DNA of 25,896 nucleotides from the NCBI GenBank assembly GCA_934351705.1, contig CAKRJK010000001.1:1-25896 (forward strand). The letters run 5' to 3'. Both the position numbers and the translations under genes were made by a program. Positions 23,705-25,896 of this stretch are shown one piece after another; positions within the stretch are counted from its first letter, which is position 1, and each line of letters opens with the position of its first letter. The notes beneath the pieces were generated by a model. The model was given only the letters and a program-made list of their open reading frames with translations. It was not told the origin of the DNA and did no database searches. The DNA is from an uncultured Lachnospiraceae bacterium (GTDB lineage: Bacteria; Bacillota; Clostridia; Lachnospirales; Lachnospiraceae).

Positions 23705-24913
23705 ATGAACTATTCTAGTGAGGAAGTTATTCAATATGTATCCGAAGAAGACGTGAAGTTTATACGTCTGGCTTTTTGTGATATTTACGGAAAACAAAAA
23801 AATATATCCATTATGCCGGGAGAACTGCAAAAGGCTTTCTCTTCAGGCATCGCGATTGATGCCTCTGCCATTGACGGATTGGATACGGACATCCACTCGG
23901 ATCTTTTCCTTTTTCCCGATCCCGCAACCATATCCGTTCTTCCCTGGCGTCCTGACCACGGAAGAGTTGTCCGGATGTTTTGCGATATCCGCTATCCCGA
24001 CAATTCCCAATTCGAGTCTGATGCGAGAAATTTGTTAAAAACCTCAATCCGACATGCGGAAGATTTAGGTATCTCCTTTTTCTTCGGAACAGAGTTGGAA
24101 TTTTATCTGTTCTGGCGGGATGAAAATTCCATTCCGACAAAGATTCCATATGACGAGGCGGGATATATGGACATTGCCCCTGAGGACAAAGGCGAAAATG
24201 TAAGACGTGAAATCTGTCTGACTCTGGAACGAATGGGAATTATTCCTGAGCGTTCCCACCACGAGGAAGGTCCGGGGCAGAATGAGATTGATTTTAAATA
24301 TGCCTCCCCTCTGAGAGCGGCTGATAACGCAGTTACGTTTATCTCTGTCGTGCAGACCATTGCGGCAACAAACGGCTTATATGCCGATTTTACACCGAAG
24401 CCGTTAAAGGACAATCCGGGGAACGGCATGCACATTAATCTGTCTGCCACAAGTGCCGACGGAAAGGATAAGATGCCGCAGATTATCGCGGGTATCCTGG
24501 CACATATCAGAGAGATTACACTGTTTTTAAATATTTCAGAAGATTCTTATTCCAGATTCGGTACGGATAAGGCTCCTTTGTATGTGACATGGTCTTCCGA
24601 AAACCGTTCACAGCTGGTTCGTATTCCGGCTTCTAAGGGTGATTCCGAACGTGCGGAGCTTCGTTCTCCTGATCCGTCCTGCAACCCTTATATCGCCTTT
24701 GCTTTGATCATGGAGGCAGGATTGGACGGTATCCGAAGAAATCTCACCTTGCCGGATGCCGCAGATTTGAATCTGTATCTTGCACCGCCTGAAGTCACCG
24801 GACAGTTTGAAAAGCTGCCGCTAAACTTGCAGGAGGCAAAGGAAATTGCAAAAAACAGTTCTTTCATCGCCGACATTTTACCGTCGGAAATGATCGATTA
24901 CTATATTCGCTAA
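23705..24913 (+). CDS. glnA: Divergent type I glutamine synthetase-like protein
   Basis: This 402-residue GlnA-family protein has the core motifs GTELEFYLF (128-136), HHEEGPGQNEIDF (185-197), NPGNGMHINLS (237-247) and NRSQLVRIP (300-308), plus RAELRSPDPSCNPY (316-329). Metal ligands E130, E132, E187 or E188, E194, H243 and E318 appear present. Two oddities stand out. Where B. subtilis GlnA has the flap GYEAP, this protein reads TDKAP (287-291), so the catalytic flap Glu seems to be Lys289, with one residue fewer. The usual C-terminal tail (W..YR..VHPWE) is absent; the protein stops at DYYIR. I chose the ATG at 23705 (AGGAAG upstream); the longer open frame would start inside the terminator. 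It may be a true GS, a gamma-glutamyl ligase for another amine, or a sensor. It is co-transcribed with the ANTAR gene. Confidence 0.85.
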   Translation: MNYSSEEVIQYVSEEDVKFIRLAFCDIYGKQKNISIMPGELQKAFSSGIAIDASAIDGLDTDIHSDLFLFPDPATISVLPWRPDHGRVVRMFCDIRYPDNSQFESDARNLLKTSIRHAEDLGISFFFGTELEFYLFWRDENSIPTKIPYDEAGYMDIAPEDKGENVRREICLTLERMGIIPERSHHEEGPGQNEIDFKYASPLRAADNAVTFISVVQTIAATNGLYADFTPKPLKDNPGNGMHINLSATSADGKDKMPQIIAGILAHIREITLFLNISEDSYSRFGTDKAPLYVTWSSENRSQLVRIPASKGDSERAELRSPDPSCNPYIAFALIMEAGLDGIRRNLTLPDAADLNLYLAPPEVTGQFEKLPLNLQEAKEIAKNSSFIADILPSEMIDYYIR

Positions 24914-24966
24914 CATTTTATGTTTTACAGAAAAATACACACAGAAAATACCAAAGGAGGGATTGT

Positions 24967-25548
24967 ATGAAGCAAGAAGCTTATTTGAATGTACTGATTG
25001 TATCGGCATCTGAAAAATTCAACACATCTCTCCTGAAATTATTATCAAGACTTCATTTTGAGCCTGTTTCTGTTGCCACGGACATTTGCAGTGCAAAACG
25101 CTTATTGCTCGAAAAGTCTTTTGATATTGTGATTATCAATGCCCCTTTGCCGGATGAGTACGGCAGTGAATTTGCACTTGAGCTTTGCTGTAACAGCGGT
25201 TCCGGTGTACTTCTTTTGGTGAAATCCGACAATTACTTTGATCTTGCGGCAAAGGTCTCCCCTTACGGTGTCCTCGCCATATCAAAACCGACCGATCCGC
25301 AAACAATCGCACAGTCGCTCCAGTTATTGTGCGCAACAAGACAACGCTTAAAGACCATCGAACGTAAAGCTGCCACACTGGAAGAAAAGATGGCGGAGAT
25401 CCGGCTGATTAACCACGCGAAATGGGTGTTGATCGAGCAGTTGGAAATGACCGAGGCCGAGGCTCACAAATACATTGAAAAAAATGCCATGAACCACGGG
25501 CGTTCCAAAGGGCAGATTGCAGAAGAAATTATTGAAACTTATAAGTAG
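24967..25548 (+). CDS. ANTAR-domain antitermination regulator with degenerate receiver
   Basis: This 193-residue protein has an N-terminal receiver-like domain (about 7-120), a short helix and a C-terminal ANTAR domain (about 138-192). The ANTAR part reads INHAKWVLIEQLEMTEAEAH then YIEKNAMNHG; this three-helix RNA-binding fold prevents transcription termination. The receiver keeps the beta-5 Lys (ISKP), but the acidic pair is missing (VLIVSASE) and the phospho-acceptor is Asn58 (VIINAPLP). Phosphorylation control is therefore unlikely. Clostridial glnA genes are known to be followed by a regulator of this kind. A strong AAAGGAGGG precedes the ATG, 53 nt after the GS gene. The hairpin and terminator in the operon's leader are its probable target, giving autoregulation; that link is inference. 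Confidence 0.9.
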   Translation: MKQEAYLNVLIVSASEKFNTSLLKLLSRLHFEPVSVATDICSAKRLLLEKSFDIVIINAPLPDEYGSEFALELCCNSGSGVLLLVKSDNYFDLAAKVSPYGVLAISKPTDPQTIAQSLQLLCATRQRLKTIERKAATLEEKMAEIRLINHAKWVLIEQLEMTEAEAHKYIEKNAMNHGRSKGQIAEEIIETYK

Positions 25549-25597
25549 CCATCGTACTATGCGATGAGCAGATTGTAGACAAAGCATCGAGAATGAT

Positions 25598-25643
25598 AGG
25601 TGTAATGGAAAAAAGTGAAAACGGATCCATTGCACCTGTTTTT
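25598..25643 (+). terminator. Terminator of the glnA-like/ANTAR operon
   Basis: AGGTGTAATGG (25598-25608) pairs with CCATTGCACCT (25627-25637) with one G-U pair, around an 18-nt loop, followed by G and TTTTT. It lies about 50 nt after the ANTAR stop codon. A smaller hairpin, CATCG/CGATG, lies just after the stop. Confidence 0.8.
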
Positions 25644-25644
25644 A

Positions 25645-25653
25645 TGTTACAAT
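25645..25653 (+). promoter_or_regulatory. Extended -10 promoter of the GyrI-like gene
   Basis: TGTTACAAT is an extended -10 (TGn plus TACAAT). It sits directly after the terminator T-run and about 37 nt upstream of the ATG at 25690. No good -35 is visible at the right distance. Confidence 0.5.
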
Positions 25654-25689
25654 AATGAAATAGGGAAAATCGGATTTACGGAGGTGGCT

Positions 25690-25896
25690 ATGGCTTTTGA
25701 TTTCAAGAAAGAATACAAAGAATTTTATATGCCTAAGAATAAACCGGAGATTGTAATTGTACCTAAAGCAAATTATATTGCAATCAGAGGAAAAGGTGAG
25801 CCAAACGAAGAAGGCGGAGCATATCAGCAAGCAATAAGTGTGTTATATGCTGTTGCATATACTCTGAAAATGAGCTATAAAACAGATTACAAAATT
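25690..25896 (+). CDS. GyrI-like domain protein, N-terminal part (partial gene)
   Basis: Only the first 69 codons are inside the window. The protein opens MAFDFKKEYKEFYMPKNKP, then PEIVIVPKANYIAIRGKGEPNEEGGAYQQAISVLYAVAYTLK. The pattern of a short basic lead-in followed by a beta-strand with YIAIRGKG and a helix is typical of stand-alone GyrI-like/SOUL-type small-molecule-binding proteins common in Firmicutes. Their ligands are mostly unknown. GGAGG (25680-25684) lies 5 nt before the ATG. With no C-terminal half visible, the family assignment is moderate. Confidence 0.75.
   Translation, partial: MAFDFKKEYKEFYMPKNKPEIVIVPKANYIAIRGKGEPNEEGGAYQQAISVLYAVAYTLKMSYKTDYKI

Noticed and set aside
23649..23708. 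19-codon frame MNGNILCNHHSLMKKGSPA whose TGA overlaps the glnA ATG.
   Set aside because: It has no ribosome site (the terminator T-run lies directly upstream), and the overlap with the glnA start could be chance.

Overview
The window looks like chromosomal DNA from a low-to-mid GC member of the Clostridia, most likely a motile Lachnospiraceae (Roseburia/Agathobacter/Lachnospira-like). The evidence is a ftsH-uvrC-hprK-M18 peptidase-murB-rapZ-whiA cluster, a type III glutamine synthetase, class II fructose-bisphosphate aldolase, CvfB, a YjfB-type motility protein, a YvyF-like zinc-ribbon protein and sigma-A style promoters with GGAGG ribosome sites. I see no phage, IS element or CRISPR array. 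The taxon is inferred by eye.

Layout. 1-600: 5' part of trxB (minus) divergent from a small yjfB gene (plus). 665-2807 (minus): cvfB, ridA and a CPBP-family membrane protease in a tight operon. 2863-3014: tRNA-Gln(CUG) with its own promoter and terminator. 3023-6454: yigZ (minus) divergent from a class A penicillin-binding protein (plus). 6517-9688 (minus): type III glutamine synthetase whose 3' end overlaps a degenerate receiver-domain protein. 9792-10655: fba with its own promoter. 10733-20666 (minus): a long operon read as ftsH, uvrC, hprK, M18 aminopeptidase, murB, rapZ, whiA and a lipid kinase, with an extra promoter in front of hprK. 20894-22498: pyrG (plus). 22596-22991: YvyF-like protein (minus).

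The most interesting part is 23100-25650. A consensus-like promoter at 23112-23140 drives no recognisable gene. The predicted transcript starts with bases that can pair with a site about 300 nt downstream, just before a strong hairpin; between them lie several nested helices. I interpret this as an undescribed structured non-coding RNA of about 310-365 nt. Next comes a separate promoter (TTGACA-17-TAGAAT) for an operon of a divergent type I glutamine-synthetase-like protein and an ANTAR-domain regulator. The leader of this operon can form either a long intrinsic terminator or a 5' hairpin with the hexaloop AAAGGC, and the two overlap, as in ANTAR-controlled antitermination. The enzyme appears to have Lys where the catalytic flap Glu of GlnA should be, and it lacks the usual C-terminal tail. 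The regulator's receiver domain has Asn in place of the phospho-acceptor Asp.

The window thus holds two glutamine synthetase genes (types III and I), each followed by a protein with a degenerate receiver domain. This suggests phosphorylation-independent nitrogen control, which is inference. The rest is core metabolism: peptidoglycan precursors and polymerisation (murB, PBP, rapZ), carbon control (hprK, fba), DNA repair (uvrC), proteolysis (ftsH, M18) and CTP synthesis (pyrG).
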